Assembly: GCF_018595675.2 (NCBI RefSeq)
Contig: NZ_CP092333.1
Coordinates: forward strand, 334,001-398,000
Direction of reading: 5' to 3'
Length of the DNA: 64,000 nt
Source: Flavihumibacter fluvii
GTDB lineage: Bacteria; Bacteroidota; Bacteroidia; Chitinophagales; Chitinophagaceae
Part shown: piece after piece, positions 51,801-60,529 of the stretch
Numbering within the stretch: the stretch's first letter is position 1
Layout of the letters: each line of letters starts with the position of its first letter
Program-made: the position numbers and the translations under genes
Notes under the pieces: model-generated
Told to the model about the DNA's origin: nothing
What the model saw: the letters and a program-made list of their open reading frames with translations, nothing else
Database searches by the model: none

Positions 51801-53069
51801 TTTATCAATGATTTTGCAAACCGAAACCTGATCACCACGAATCCATTATTGAATAACCTGAACCGACAGGACTTTAACCAGCGACTTAGCATTACTGCGC
51901 AATTGATACCCGTCCGCGACCTGCTCATTGATGTAAACCTTGATAAAACATTTGGTAAAAACTATTCAGAATTATACAAGGACACTATTGGAACCGGGAA
52001 ATTCGTCCGGTTAAGTCCCTATGTTTCCGGTTCATTCAGTGTTACTTATATTTCCTTCCAGACCCTTTTTGGGAAGTTCAGGGCAAATGAACTAACGGAA
52101 ACCTTCAGGCGCTTCGAAGATAACCGGATCATTTTATCCAAAAGGAACGCAGAAAGCAACCAGTATTGGCAGGAATTACCCGACTCCGAAAAGTTCCTGT
52201 CAGATGGTTATTATACCGGCTATGGCCGCTATGCCCAGGATGTATTGATACCTTCTTTTATTGCAGCCTATACCAATAAGGATCCCAATACTATACCATT
52301 AATCGAAGAAGAGAATGGGAATATCCGCTCCAATCCATTTAAGGGTATATTCCCTAAACCCAACTGGCGGTTGACTTATACCGGGTTGACAAGATTGCCA
52401 GGTATGGAAAAAACATTTACCAGTTTTACGGTAACGCATGCCTATACCAGCAACCTGAGCATGAACAGTTTCAACAATAACCTCTTATTCCAGGATCCGC
52501 TGAGTTATAATGCCCCTGGATTTATTGATACTGCTACCGGAAATTTTTATCCATATTTCCTTGTACCCAACCTGACGATTTCTGAGGCCTTTGCCCCATT
52601 CCTTGATATTGACATGCAATTTACCAATCAGTTCAATTTAAGGTTGGAGTATAAGAAGAGCCGGCAGTTAAGTCTTAGCCTGATTGATTTCCAATTGAGT
52701 GAATCAAGGTCGGAAGAGTTTATTGTGGGTATTGGCTGGCGGAAGCGGGGATTGAAAGTGCCATTCAAGTTTAGGTTGCCCGGTATGAAGGCATCCTCCA
52801 AGGAGTTGTCTAATGACCTGAACTTTAAGCTGGATTTTGGCCTGCGTGATGATGCTACTGCCAATAGCCGGCTAGACCAGGAAACAGCATTACCTACCGC
52901 TGGACAAAAAGTAGTGACTATTTCACCATCGGTAGATTATGTACTTAACAACAGGATTAATCTTCGATTATTCTTTGACCAGCGAAGAACAATACCGAAG
53001 GTGTCAACTTCAGCACCTATTACAACTACAAGGGCAGGTTTACAGATCAGGGTGTCGTTGGCTCAGTAA
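45864..53069 (+). CDS. sprA: Cell-surface translocon protein SprA
   Basis: 2401-residue outer-membrane protein, the export channel of the type IX secretion system; required for gliding and secretion in Flavobacterium. It starts at a GTG (MGNYLNRRFRWAILLLLAFLGGGGVASA) with a signal peptide cut near residue 28. The rest is a very large beta-barrel with alternating Tyr/Phe/Asn-rich strands. Recognisable SprA parts are YYIIEKIGNKYYRSPTYM, SLFGIKAQLQFGKLFITGV, YVDDFEGTRNSIDLRFPL and the C-terminal DFQLSESRSEEFIVGIGW. The length is typical for the family, and no disruption is seen. Two cargo or accessory genes follow on the other strand. Confidence 0.96.
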   Translation: MGNYLNRRFRWAILLLLAFLGGGGVASAHIFQQDTTGKTTRDSLPYPLKDRRSDPIGEPNRNPFDLKDPSNLKRTVEYDPVTRQYYIIEKIGNKYYRSPTYMTFEEYLRFSAKQQEEEYFRNRANVFSDLNRKNIKPKLQLSDKFFNRIFGTGKVDIRPQGNVDITAGYQGQNIKNPTLPERARKNGGFDFDMNANLSVMGSVGSKLKLPISYNTQANFDFENQLKLDYTGESDEIIKRIEAGNISFSTKGALIPGAQSLFGIKAQLQFGKLFITGVLANQRAQRQSLGLIGGAATTQFEFKANDYEENRHFLMAQFFRQNYNKAMGSLPAVNSLANILRIEVWVTNRTGATTETRDIVALADLGEKYPYNYPVTPGPDSLPSNTVNGLYSTLISDPSSRNSAQVTTKLASLGLKPVQDFEKTFARKLGPNDFYFNPQVGFISLNQPLQADEVLGVAFQYNYNGKVLQVGEFSQDIPPDTTAIIAGNPKVLFLKLLKATSQRTTLPIWDLMMKNVYALRTRDGGYIASIQPTDFKLNVLYEEPSLGTKRYLPEGPKSGTPLISVLNLDRLNNNRDPQPDGVFDYIEGYTMISNQARVIFPLLEPFGNDLDSVAFQGVSQDIKDKYIFLPLYDTIKEIAKTYANLDRFVISGTAKGQASTDISLGAFNVPKGSVSVTAGGRTLVEGIDFIVDYNLGSVKIINQAILNSGIPVNVQYENNATFGIQQRNYLGMRWDYQLKNTARESLTIGGQVVRLGERPFFTKMNYNEDPIRNAMYGLDFNYRTETPRLTKWLDKIPFYTTNEMSTITAYGESAILDPGHPPQIGKGSEGLIYVDDFEGTRNSIDLRFPLINWSIASTPQGNGLFPEAGLSDSLAYGYNRAKFSWYNIEPTLQDKRAPNNPVSGYQDYSDPRIKAILQQQLFPAKTPDYGLAQLITFDMAYYPTEKGPYNYDARPGSINASGKLLNPTKRWGGIMRGLDQVDFETGNVEFIEFWMQDPFLKTPNSNGGQLYFNLGNISEDVLRDGRRFFENGLPTPNIQAAVDSSSKWGNVPNNPIQVTTAFSNDPADRPYQDVGFDGLDDEAEKRKFNTYLGQLASNFGTGSAAYQNALTDPSSDNFRNYRDEAYDASQADILARYKAINNPHGNSPIAENNSNTTTAFTLYPDQEDLNRDNTLNELEEYFQYKVDLDPTKLVVGENFITDSREFTSDGVNQRWYLFRIPIAEYEMKVGNIPDFKSIRFIRMFMTGFEDSVVARFAKLELVRNQWRRFSFEIDTTGTYKPLPANNPTSLNVLAVNIEENSSRRPVNYLVPPGIERVQQLSNNNVNIQQNEQAMSMQICNLKSGEGRGVFKTLNLDLRQYGQLKMFVHAESVIGSPAVRDDDLSALIRIGNDFVGNYYEVSIPLKITPEGQYPKDKADIVWPLANELDLSLQRLIDLKIRRNNASQPNLYYKETDADGKSYAIFGNPNLGEVRGLFMGIVNNTTGSVCTEAWFNELRLASLNENGGWAATGRVDIKLADLGTVSLSGATRSIGFGNLEQRVNERSRETFTQFDAATSLELGKLLPAKAGISIPVYAGYSQTVMTPEYDPYDLDVKLKDKLNAAGSNSDSIRKESVDMTNTKTINFTNVRKINTNGKKQKIYSIENFDVSYSYTKTERYNPLIESEELTRHRAGLGYNYTASPKYWEPFKKTMKNGSKWLDLVKDFNLNYAPSLLSFRADVNRQFGAIRPRNVGGPKGIIPETFDKYFTYDRYYNLRWDITRSLNFDFTAVNRARVDEDSGRLDQAERRKMWGLFWRGGRNITYDQSASLTYTVPTAKLPLLDWTTVRMGYVARYNWLAASLDPFAKSLGNFIGNAQEKNITGEVDLTRLYNKSRFLRAIDWDAPTAAPQAAKTKTAKDSTNTGKKREKVKRDPNELPEVGTFVKVVGRIITAVKRVSVQYTETGTTSLAGYTDSTKILGMNPSSNAPGWGFVFGKQPDTAFINDFANRNLITTNPLLNNLNRQDFNQRLSITAQLIPVRDLLIDVNLDKTFGKNYSELYKDTIGTGKFVRLSPYVSGSFSVTYISFQTLFGKFRANELTETFRRFEDNRIILSKRNAESNQYWQELPDSEKFLSDGYYTGYGRYAQDVLIPSFIAAYTNKDPNTIPLIEEENGNIRSNPFKGIFPKPNWRLTYTGLTRLPGMEKTFTSFTVTHAYTSNLSMNSFNNNLLFQDPLSYNAPGFIDTATGNFYPYFLVPNLTISEAFAPFLDIDMQFTNQFNLRLEYKKSRQLSLSLIDFQLSESRSEEFIVGIGWRKRGLKVPFKFRLPGMKASSKELSNDLNFKLDFGLRDDATANSRLDQETALPTAGQKVVTISPSVDYVLNNRINLRLFFDQRRTIPKVSTSAPITTTRAGLQIRVSLAQ

Positions 53070-53079
53070 GCAGTTCAGC

Positions 53080-53844
53080 TTAATTGCTTTTCCTGAAAGT
53101 TGAATATGAGTTGGCCTGTGCTGTGCAGGTTATGACGAGGTCATTAATACAAACATGTGCAGGTAAACTGGCGCAATACCATACGGTATCAGCAATATCT
53201 TCTGCCGATAAAGGGGTGTAACCCGCGTAAAGGGCGTCCGCTTTTTCGGTATCTCCTTTAAAACGTACCATGGAAAATTCAGTTTCCGCGGCACCAGGGT
53301 GTATGGCAGTCACTTTGATTCCATGACGGAGCAGGTCTATCCGCATAGCTTTTGAAATGGCATCTACTGCATATTTACTGGCACAATACACATTGCCTTT
53401 TTCATACACTTCCTTTCCGGCAATTGAACCAATGTTGATGATATGTCCGGCACCTGTTTTCAGCAGGAATGGCAAAACTGCCCTGCTGACGTAAAGCAAT
53501 CCTTTAAGGTTGGTATCTATCATGGTTTCCCAGTCGTCCATATCAGCCTCATCAAAAAAATCCCTGCCCAGGGCAAGCCCGGCATTATTCACGAGGATGG
53601 TGATTCCCTGCCATTGTTGCGGGAGGCTGCCAATAGTTTCGGTAACCACTTTTTTATCACGGACATCAAATAGTAAAGGAAGGCAGGCAATTCCATACTG
53701 GCTTTCCAGCTGCTTTTGCATTTCGGATAACCGGTCTGCCCTTCTGCCGGTAATGATGACATCATATTTTTCAGCTGCAAATTTTTCGGCGCAGGCTTTT
53801 CCAAATCCAGATGTAGCTCCGGTGATCAATACAATATTTTTCAT
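53080..53844 (-). CDS. Short-chain dehydrogenase/reductase (YdfG-like)
   Basis: 254-residue NAD(P)-dependent oxidoreductase. TGATSGFGKACAEKF binds the cofactor, with VIITGRRADRL favouring NADP. NNAGLALGRDFFDEADMDDW, then the catalytic Ser in INIGSIAGKEVY and Tyr/Lys in VYCASKYAVDA complete the classical SDR pattern. The closest recognisable relative is YdfG, acting on 3-hydroxy acids such as serine. It lies nine bases after the T9SS cargo gene and ends 10 bases from the convergent sprA gene. Substrate not proven. Confidence 0.93.
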   Translation of the reverse strand: MKNIVLITGATSGFGKACAEKFAAEKYDVIITGRRADRLSEMQKQLESQYGIACLPLLFDVRDKKVVTETIGSLPQQWQGITILVNNAGLALGRDFFDEADMDDWETMIDTNLKGLLYVSRAVLPFLLKTGAGHIINIGSIAGKEVYEKGNVYCASKYAVDAISKAMRIDLLRHGIKVTAIHPGAAETEFSMVRFKGDTEKADALYAGYTPLSAEDIADTVWYCASLPAHVCINDLVITCTAQANSYSTFRKSN

Positions 53845-53853
53845 GATCTGCTT

Positions 53854-56505
53854 TTATCTGATCAGCACCATCGTGCCTTTCTTAAATATCGTTTTTCCAG
53901 TAAAATCCTTACCCTGTACCATCCAAACATAGGTGTTGGTGGCCTGGTCAACACCACCAACCTTACCATCCCATCCTTTTCCAGCTTCCGAGGTACTAAA
54001 AACCAATTGTCCATAGCGGTTATATACCCTGAAAAATTCAAAGGAGGCAATGCCAACTGGCTTTGGCCTGAAAACAGTATTGGATGATCCGCCCGGTGTA
54101 AAGGCATTCGGTACAAAAATATCCGGGTTTGTTTTGAATACTGTGACATTAATGGTGTCATAGGCAAAACAATCGCCTAATGTTGACACCCGCACAGAGT
54201 AGGTTTGGTTTTGCGACAATATTGCTACAGGGTTGCTGATGGTGGTGAAATTTAATCCGGTTGATGGCGCCCATAAATAAAACTCTCCTCCGGTTGCCTG
54301 TAGTTGCAAAGGTTGGCCAACCACAATTGCGGTATCATTACCGGCAAAAGCTTTCACAGGCTGTTGAACAATAATCCTGACTGTATCATTCACGGGTTTA
54401 GGACAGCCGATATTATCTGTAACCGTTAGGATATAATCTGTGGTGGTTAAAGGAAAAGCAATTGGATCCAGTGTTGCCGGATTGAGCAGGGTATTGGTTG
54501 GCGACCACCGGAATGTAGCTCCGGTAAAACTTCCCTGGAGCTGTGTACTGTCTTCAAAACAAATTATGGCATCTGATCCGGCATTGGCAATAGGGTAGGG
54601 TACAGTGTTTATTGCCAGGCTTTCAGTTTTACTGCATTTCCCAATACTTGAGACAACTGTATACACAGTATTTCCCGTTGGTGTGGCAATTGGATTACTA
54701 ATATTAGCATTATCGAGCGTTGCTGCCGGTGACCATACATATTTAAGACCATCCCCAAATGCCTGTATTTGAACCGGATCGGTTAAACAGATGGTGCTGT
54801 CTTTACTGACCGATAAGGTGACCTGGTCAACTACCCTTACGCGCACGGAGTCTACTGCGGCACAACCATTATCTTCCATACTTACAGCATACCAGGTTGT
54901 AGTTTTCGGATATACGAGAGGGGTAGGCGAAGTCGGGTTGATGAGATTGTACAGTGGCGTCCAGGCGAATTTCGGATTTAGGCTGCCAGGCGCATTGGCA
55001 ATTAACCGGAGTGTATCGATACTGCAGATCAGGGTGTCTTTAAAATTCAGCACAAGCGCTGGTTTGTCTTTTACCTCTAAAACAGTGGTTACGGTTTTTA
55101 AGCAGCCTTTATTACTGCCTACTGTTAAGCTGACTGTTTTTTGTCCTAATGAATTATACCTGTATGTGGGGTTGCGAAGTTTTGATGTATCACTTAAGGT
55201 AGTTTCATCTCCAAAATCCCATGACCAGTTACTCACCGATCCATATTTTGTTTTCGAAGTATCGGTAAACCGGAATGGAACAAAGAGGCAGGAGCCAGTG
55301 GCAATGAATCCAGGATAGAATCCAGGATACACTTTAGCGATAGTCGTTGCTTTGTCAGCACACTGACCATTAGCCAATGTGATGAACAGGCTTACATTAT
55401 AGGCACCGGTATCAGCATATACGTGTTGTACGGTACCCAATGCCGTGGTGACCGTATCTGGTTTTGAACCATCGCCATAATCCCAGACGTATGTTGATCC
55501 ATCAGGATTCACCTGGCCGTTTTCGAAAGTCACATTAAAATCGTCACAAAATGTATAATCGGGTGCGAGCAGGGCTTTTAGTGGCTTGCAATTGGATACG
55601 GCGATATGGATATCTTTGCGGTGCGTATTAATCAGTTTCCCGCTTCTATATTCAGATACACAGGCTGTAAGCACATATTGTCCAACATTTTTTGGGGCAA
55701 TTCCGGACAAGAACCCGGTTTTTGAATTAATCGTCACATTGGGACCAAGCGGTGATCCGGCACTATAACCAGCCCGGTAGCCAATCCTGGGAAAAGGTGG
55801 ATTTGAAGCTGGTGCAGGTGATGTACAATCATAACAATCCCCCGGTTCTGTGCCTCCGCCGATATAAGCTTCGCATAATGCATACACCAGCGAATCGGTT
55901 CCGTCGGGATCTGTTGCTGAAAAATCGAAAGTGAATTGTGTGCCTGCACAGATCGCAATAGCATCATTGGGGTTAAAAATCGGGCTGGAATTCTGCGGGG
56001 CGGTTGCCAGTGAATTGGTGCCCGGGATCTCACAGGAATAGGTTGCACCGGTAATTCCGCTGTTCCCGGCTACATTTTCAATATCTGCAATTCGGCAACA
56101 ACGTTGAAAACCAATAGTATAACCCTGTGTATTATTCTTTAAGGTTACTGTTGCTCTGTAATACCGTAAGCGATAACAAACATCCGTAGGCGGGTTCAGG
56201 ATACAAGGATTTGAATTCGGATCATATTCAATGATTTGCTGGGTAGAAAAAGGCGCATTCACTAAAACCGGTGAAGAGCCTGAAATGGTCCTGTCAAAGA
56301 TGGTGAATGTAATGTCGTTATCTAACTGGCCCGGACTATTTGCCCGGCAATCGACATACAGTTTTAAAGTAAGCTCGTATTTTGAAGTACCCGTTTCTGT
56401 ACCGGCACCAAGGTATTTGTAAGTGATTTCACCGCCTCTAATGTGCGCACCCATTGCTGTAGAAAATGCAGCAAAAAAGACAAGAAAAAAGCCCCATGTT
56501 TTCAT
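53854..56505 (-). CDS. Secreted PKD-domain protein with T9SS type B sorting domain
   Basis: 883 residues with a signal peptide (MKTWGFFLVFFAAFSTAMG). The N-terminal 300 residues (HIRGGEITYKYLGAGTETG ... ELTLKLYVDCRAN) are a beta-rich domain seen in gliding-associated proteins. A PKD domain at about 330-390 (YVWDYGDGSKPDTVTT) and a second at about 410-470 (NWSWDFGDETTLSD) follow, then Ig-like repeats rich in Cys/Asp to about 790. The last 90 residues (IFVPNAFTPGG, FFRVYNRYGQLVF, WDGKVGG, TYVWMVQGKDFTGK) are the gliding-motility C-terminal domain that targets proteins to type IX secretion. It is likely a cell-surface adhesin. Function otherwise unknown. Confidence 0.93.
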   Translation of the reverse strand: MKTWGFFLVFFAAFSTAMGAHIRGGEITYKYLGAGTETGTSKYELTLKLYVDCRANSPGQLDNDITFTIFDRTISGSSPVLVNAPFSTQQIIEYDPNSNPCILNPPTDVCYRLRYYRATVTLKNNTQGYTIGFQRCCRIADIENVAGNSGITGATYSCEIPGTNSLATAPQNSSPIFNPNDAIAICAGTQFTFDFSATDPDGTDSLVYALCEAYIGGGTEPGDCYDCTSPAPASNPPFPRIGYRAGYSAGSPLGPNVTINSKTGFLSGIAPKNVGQYVLTACVSEYRSGKLINTHRKDIHIAVSNCKPLKALLAPDYTFCDDFNVTFENGQVNPDGSTYVWDYGDGSKPDTVTTALGTVQHVYADTGAYNVSLFITLANGQCADKATTIAKVYPGFYPGFIATGSCLFVPFRFTDTSKTKYGSVSNWSWDFGDETTLSDTSKLRNPTYRYNSLGQKTVSLTVGSNKGCLKTVTTVLEVKDKPALVLNFKDTLICSIDTLRLIANAPGSLNPKFAWTPLYNLINPTSPTPLVYPKTTTWYAVSMEDNGCAAVDSVRVRVVDQVTLSVSKDSTICLTDPVQIQAFGDGLKYVWSPAATLDNANISNPIATPTGNTVYTVVSSIGKCSKTESLAINTVPYPIANAGSDAIICFEDSTQLQGSFTGATFRWSPTNTLLNPATLDPIAFPLTTTDYILTVTDNIGCPKPVNDTVRIIVQQPVKAFAGNDTAIVVGQPLQLQATGGEFYLWAPSTGLNFTTISNPVAILSQNQTYSVRVSTLGDCFAYDTINVTVFKTNPDIFVPNAFTPGGSSNTVFRPKPVGIASFEFFRVYNRYGQLVFSTSEAGKGWDGKVGGVDQATNTYVWMVQGKDFTGKTIFKKGTMVLIR

Positions 56506-56524
56506 ATGTTCTGATTATTGCTGC

Positions 56525-57289
56525 TTACTGGGCCTTCTCTGCAAATTGCAGGATGGCTTTCGTACATTTTTCAGTTTCCTCTAACATGCTCATATGTCCG
56601 GATTGTTGGAGTATATGAATATACGATAATTCGGGGAGATGGACCTGTTGCATGGTGTCTGAAAAAGGTACGGCCTGGTCTGCCTTTCCAACAATAAAAA
56701 GCACTGGCACCCTGCTTTCCCTGAGAATCAGGGTTTTATCATTTCGTTTGATCATGGCCTCTAAAAACGAAATAAGTGCACCAGGTAGTATATATGCAAC
56801 TGATAATGCAAGATCACGGATGGTTTTATCCATGACGGGCCTGTTTTCAGCGGCAAAAAGGTTGGGTGTCGTTGATTCGAGGAAAGCGGACGTGCCGTGT
56901 TGCCTGATGAATTCCATGCTTTTATACCGGGCTGCCTTTTTCTGTTCCGAGTCCGCATAGGCTGTTGAATGTACCAGTCCAAATGCTGTTAATCTTTCGG
57001 GATATTTCTCTGCAAAAGCCAGGGTAATGTATCCACCCATCGAGTGGCCGATAATGATGGCCTTTGTAATCTTTTCATGATCCAGGATTTCAGCAATACC
57101 ATCTGCCATCGATTCCATGGTAACAACCGGCTCCATGGCTGTTCTGCCGGTTCCAGGTAATTCCGGTACGATAACCTGTGCAATTTCCTGCAATACATTT
57201 ACCTGTAATTGCCAAATTTTGCTGTCTTCACCAAACCCATGGATCAGTACAATCGGTTTTCCGTTTCCGGTAGTGGTATATTTCATCAT
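56525..57289 (-). CDS. Alpha/beta hydrolase
   Basis: 254 residues, soluble. HGFGEDSKIWQLQVN forms the oxyanion region; the nucleophile is in IIGHSMGGYITLAF; the acid Asp is in LFIVGKADQAVPFSD; the His is in LQQSGHMSMLEETEK. Complete triad, resembling small esterases and BioH-like enzymes; substrate unknown. Its ATG shares ATGA with the lnt stop, so the two genes are translationally coupled. The T9SS cargo gene starts 19 bases downstream on the same strand. Confidence 0.92.
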   Translation of the reverse strand: MMKYTTTGNGKPIVLIHGFGEDSKIWQLQVNVLQEIAQVIVPELPGTGRTAMEPVVTMESMADGIAEILDHEKITKAIIIGHSMGGYITLAFAEKYPERLTAFGLVHSTAYADSEQKKAARYKSMEFIRQHGTSAFLESTTPNLFAAENRPVMDKTIRDLALSVAYILPGALISFLEAMIKRNDKTLILRESRVPVLFIVGKADQAVPFSDTMQQVHLPELSYIHILQQSGHMSMLEETEKCTKAILQFAEKAQ

Positions 57290-58890
57290 GTGGTCTTGTA
57301 TTTATTGCTGATGAAGATATAGCTGGAATACGCTACCAGTAGTGCGGCCAGAAGGATCATGAGTTTTGATAACAGGTCACCATAACGGACATAAAAGGTC
57401 AACTGGGAACGTGCAGGTATAGCCTGTTTAATGATACCTGTTTTATCCCATGGCTGTGATTCCACAATCCTTCCATACGGATCTATCACAGCGCTGATTC
57501 CGGTATTTGCACTGCGCACTACCCAGCGCCGGCTTTCAATAGCCCGCAATTTCGCATAAGCAAGGTGTTGTTTATGCCCTGCTGTGTTGCCCCACCAGCC
57601 ATCGTTTGTGATAATACCGATGATATTCGCACCGTTACGGATGAATCCGGTCATAAATTCCCCATAGATGCTTTCATAACAAACTGCCGGGGCGATCGCA
57701 TATCCGTTGGCGGGATCTTTCAAAACTGTTCTTTCATCCTGCCGGGCATAGCCACCGGTTGTACCTCCAAACTGTTCAAACCAGGGACCCAGAAAGCGAA
57801 GGAAAGATGGGAGACTTTCAACACCAGGTACCAGTTTTGATTTGTGGTATCGCGTCAGGATCCCTGTTGAATCCAGTAATGCAGCTGTATTGAATGCGTC
57901 ATACCATATATCTGTATTTGGGATTTGCCTGGAATAAACAGTCTTATCAATGGCTTTGTACATCCTGTATCCTTCTATTCCTGAAAACAATTTAATATGC
58001 GGATGTGATTTCAAGAAGGCCCAGACCGGGTTAATAAAATAATTTTTCCGGATACTATCCTCTTCAATACCATTGGGTAGGTTGATGGCAGTTTCCGGCC
58101 ATACCACCAGGGTCGTATTACTATCAATACCTTGCTCACTAAGGTGGATGAGTTTGGCTAATTGTGCTTGTTGTGTTCCTGTTTCGAATTTCTGGTATGG
58201 ATCTATATTCGGTTGTACAATCACGATGTTTTCTGCAGCGGATCCATTTAAAGCGGTATCCAGCCGCATATTAAAAGCCCTTACCATAAATGAAATGGCT
58301 AGTGGAATGCCTATAGCTGCGGCCATGAACCAAACGAATGAGCGGATCAATAATTTCCGGTGGGTACCCACTGCAAGGATCTGCCTGAACAAGACAACAT
58401 TTATAAACAGTACCCAGAAGGATCCGCCACTGGTTCCTGTAAACTGGTACCAGTGCACCCATTCCGGTTGTGCGGCAAATACATTACCCAACGTAAGCCA
58501 GGGCCAGCTGAGTTCCCAGTTCAGGTGGATGTATTCGAAGGTCATCCAGCAGGCGATAAAGGCCCAATAGCCATAATTGCTGCCCAGCCTTTTTCGTACA
58601 TTATAGAGTGCCACCCATGGCAGGCACATCAATAAGCTGTTTACAAGTATAGCTGCAACAGCACCTGGACCAGTAGAATTCCACATCCACCAGGTGGTGA
58701 TCGCATTCCAGGTAACCATGGACAAATAAACATAAGCGAGGAAACGTAAGCGGCCAGGTTCTTTTTCGAGCAGGAAAAAAAGGGGGATGAAGGCCCCGAA
58801 AATCAGGAAGGTGGTGGGTAATGGCGGCCATGCAAGGGCCAATAATAATCCGGAAATGATCGACAGTAAAGCAGGATGCAGATTTTTCAA
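57286..58890 (-). CDS. lnt: Apolipoprotein N-acyltransferase
   Basis: 534-residue inner-membrane enzyme that N-acylates the lipoprotein cysteine. Six or seven helices fill residues 5-215, and a C-terminal anchor helix (LLSKLMILLAALLVAYSSYIF) is near 505-525. The periplasmic nitrilase-like domain lies between: Glu in VVWPETAINLPNG, Lys in HKSKLVPGVESLP and Cys in APAVCYESIYGEFM. All three catalytic residues are present. It works with lolA (11030-11683) in lipoprotein maturation. First gene of a minus-strand set with the hydrolase, cargo and SDR genes. A 14-bp inverted repeat lies just upstream. Confidence 0.93.
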   Translation of the reverse strand: MKNLHPALLSIISGLLLALAWPPLPTTFLIFGAFIPLFFLLEKEPGRLRFLAYVYLSMVTWNAITTWWMWNSTGPGAVAAILVNSLLMCLPWVALYNVRKRLGSNYGYWAFIACWMTFEYIHLNWELSWPWLTLGNVFAAQPEWVHWYQFTGTSGGSFWVLFINVVLFRQILAVGTHRKLLIRSFVWFMAAAIGIPLAISFMVRAFNMRLDTALNGSAAENIVIVQPNIDPYQKFETGTQQAQLAKLIHLSEQGIDSNTTLVVWPETAINLPNGIEEDSIRKNYFINPVWAFLKSHPHIKLFSGIEGYRMYKAIDKTVYSRQIPNTDIWYDAFNTAALLDSTGILTRYHKSKLVPGVESLPSFLRFLGPWFEQFGGTTGGYARQDERTVLKDPANGYAIAPAVCYESIYGEFMTGFIRNGANIIGIITNDGWWGNTAGHKQHLAYAKLRAIESRRWVVRSANTGISAVIDPYGRIVESQPWDKTGIIKQAIPARSQLTFYVRYGDLLSKLMILLAALLVAYSSYIFISNKYKTT

Positions 58891-58904
58891 GGCAACAGCT
58901 TTTT

Positions 58905-58936
58905 AGTTTGAATGGTTAAAGATAACCATTCAAACT
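58905..58936. repeat. Perfect 14-bp inverted repeat between guaB and lnt
   Basis: Arms AGTTTGAATGGTTA (58905-58918) and its complement (58923-58936), loop AAGA. It starts 15 bases before the lnt ATG and 40 bases after the guaB stop. No T run follows on the minus strand, so a classical terminator is doubtful; an operator or RNA hairpin is equally possible. Confidence 0.8.
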
Positions 58937-58975
58937 ATCTGCAATTTATACATTTCGTGAGCTGCTTGTAAACTG

Positions 58976-60478
58976 TTATTTGCGGGAATAATTGGGTGCT
59001 TCCTTAGTGATATCAATATCATGCGCATGGCTTTCTTTCATGCCGGCATTAGTGATTTTTGTAAACCTTGCTGTTGATCGCAGCGCTTCGAGGTCTTTTG
59101 ATCCGCAATAGCCCATTCCAGCCCTTAAACCACCTACAAATTGCGCCACTACTTCCCGTAAAAAACCTTTATAGGCAACACGACCTTCAATGCCTTCAGG
59201 TACAAGTTTTTTGATATCATCTTCAACATCCTGGAAATAACGGTCGCTGGATCCCTGGGCCATGGCGCCAATGGAGCCCATGCCACGGTATTCCTTGAAT
59301 TTCCGGCCTTCGTAAATAATGGTTTCACCAGGACTTTCCTCCACCCCGGCAAAGATGCTGCCCATCATTACACAATCAGCACCAGCGGCCAATGCTTTCA
59401 CCATGTCACCCGTATAACGGATACCCCCATCCGCTATCAGCGGAATACCCAGCGGCTTTAAGGCACTGTATGCTTCCATGATTGCGGTGAGCTGTGGAAC
59501 TCCGGCACCCGCAACAATGCGGGTGGTACATATGGAACCAGGTCCGATACCAATCTTCACACAGTCTGCACCGGCATCTGCCAGGGCCTTTGCACCTTCT
59601 GCAGTACCAACGTTACCTGCAATGACCTGTAATCCCTTGAAATTCTTCTTAACATTTTTCAATGCGTCTATTACACCTTGTGAGTGACCATGAGCACTGT
59701 CCAGTGTAATGACATCAACGCCCACATGCTGCAAGGCGGCTACCCTGTCCAGCATATCTTTGGTAATGCCTATCGCGGCGCCTGCCAGTAGCCTGCCGTA
59801 TCCGTCTTTGTTGGCATGGGGAAAGCTTTGTAATTGCAGTATATCGCGGTATGTGATCAGTCCGGCTAATGTGCCGTCTTTTCTCACTACTGGTAATTTT
59901 TCGATTTTATATTGTTGTAAAATTTTCTCTGCTTTCTTCAGGTTGGTGCCTTCAGGAGCCGTTATCAGGTTTTCCCTTGTCATCACTTCACTCACTTTTT
60001 TAGAGCGAAGGGTCTCAAAACGCAGATCACGATTGGTTAAAATGCCGAGCAGTTTATTTTTTTTGTCTACAATAGGAATGCCGCCAATTTTATTTTCTTT
60101 CATCAGTCGAAGTGCATCACCGATCGTAGCATCTTCCAGCAGGGTCACCGGGTCGATGATCATACCGCTTTCACTTCTTTTTACTTTACGCACTTGCTCT
60201 GCCTGGCGTTCAATGCTCATGTTTTTGTGCAAAATACCAACGCCACCTTCCCGGGCCAGGGCAATGGCCAGGTTAACTTCAGTAACAGTGTCCATCGCTG
60301 CAGAAAGCATCGGGATATTCAGGCTGATGTTTTTGGTGAGCCGGGTTTTGATGTTTACTTCTCGGGGAAGCACCTGTGAAAATGCAGGAACCAATAGCAC
60401 ATCATCAAAGGTTAAACCTTCTCCAAAAAATTTGTGTGAGAGATCAATGGTGTGGGGAGATTTCTTTCTTGTTGCCAT
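58976..60478 (-). CDS. guaB: Inosine-5'-monophosphate dehydrogenase
   Basis: 500 residues from ATG 60478. It oxidises IMP to XMP with NAD+, the committed step to [21 protein letters not shown] opens the barrel; CBS-domain pair at about 100-210 ([14 protein letters not shown] ... [12 protein letters not shown]); the catalytic Cys in [18 protein letters not shown]; the flap in [21 protein letters not shown] prefer ATG 60478 to the TTG two codons upstream because that triplet is the end of the -7 box. No further Met precedes the essential N-terminus, so the transcript looks leaderless. Length is normal. Confidence 0.97.
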   Translation of the reverse strand: MATRKKSPHTIDLSHKFFGEGLTFDDVLLVPAFSQVLPREVNIKTRLTKNISLNIPMLSAAMDTVTEVNLAIALAREGGVGILHKNMSIERQAEQVRKVKRSESGMIIDPVTLLEDATIGDALRLMKENKIGGIPIVDKKNKLLGILTNRDLRFETLRSKKVSEVMTRENLITAPEGTNLKKAEKILQQYKIEKLPVVRKDGTLAGLITYRDILQLQSFPHANKDGYGRLLAGAAIGITKDMLDRVAALQHVGVDVITLDSAHGHSQGVIDALKNVKKNFKGLQVIAGNVGTAEGAKALADAGADCVKIGIGPGSICTTRIVAGAGVPQLTAIMEAYSALKPLGIPLIADGGIRYTGDMVKALAAGADCVMMGSIFAGVEESPGETIIYEGRKFKEYRGMGSIGAMAQGSSDRYFQDVEDDIKKLVPEGIEGRVAYKGFLREVVAQFVGGLRAGMGYCGSKDLEALRSTARFTKITNAGMKESHAHDIDITKEAPNYSRK

Positions 60479-60481
60479 GTG

Positions 60482-60513
60482 CAAAGATAGTGTAGCGGAT
60501 AAATTCGCGCCAA
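60482..60513 (-). promoter_or_regulatory. Promoter of guaB (TTG-N21-TATCTTTG), leaderless layout
   Basis: Minus-strand TTG at 60511-60513 and TATCTTTG at 60482-60489, spaced by 21 bases. The box ends three bases before the guaB ATG, so transcription should begin at or next to the start codon. Confidence 0.65.
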
Positions 60514-60529
60514 AAGATTTTTTCAGGGG

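Noticed and set aside
51290-51928. 212-residue minus-strand ORF
   Set aside because: Antisense within sprA with no recognisable motif; a shadow of the long gene.
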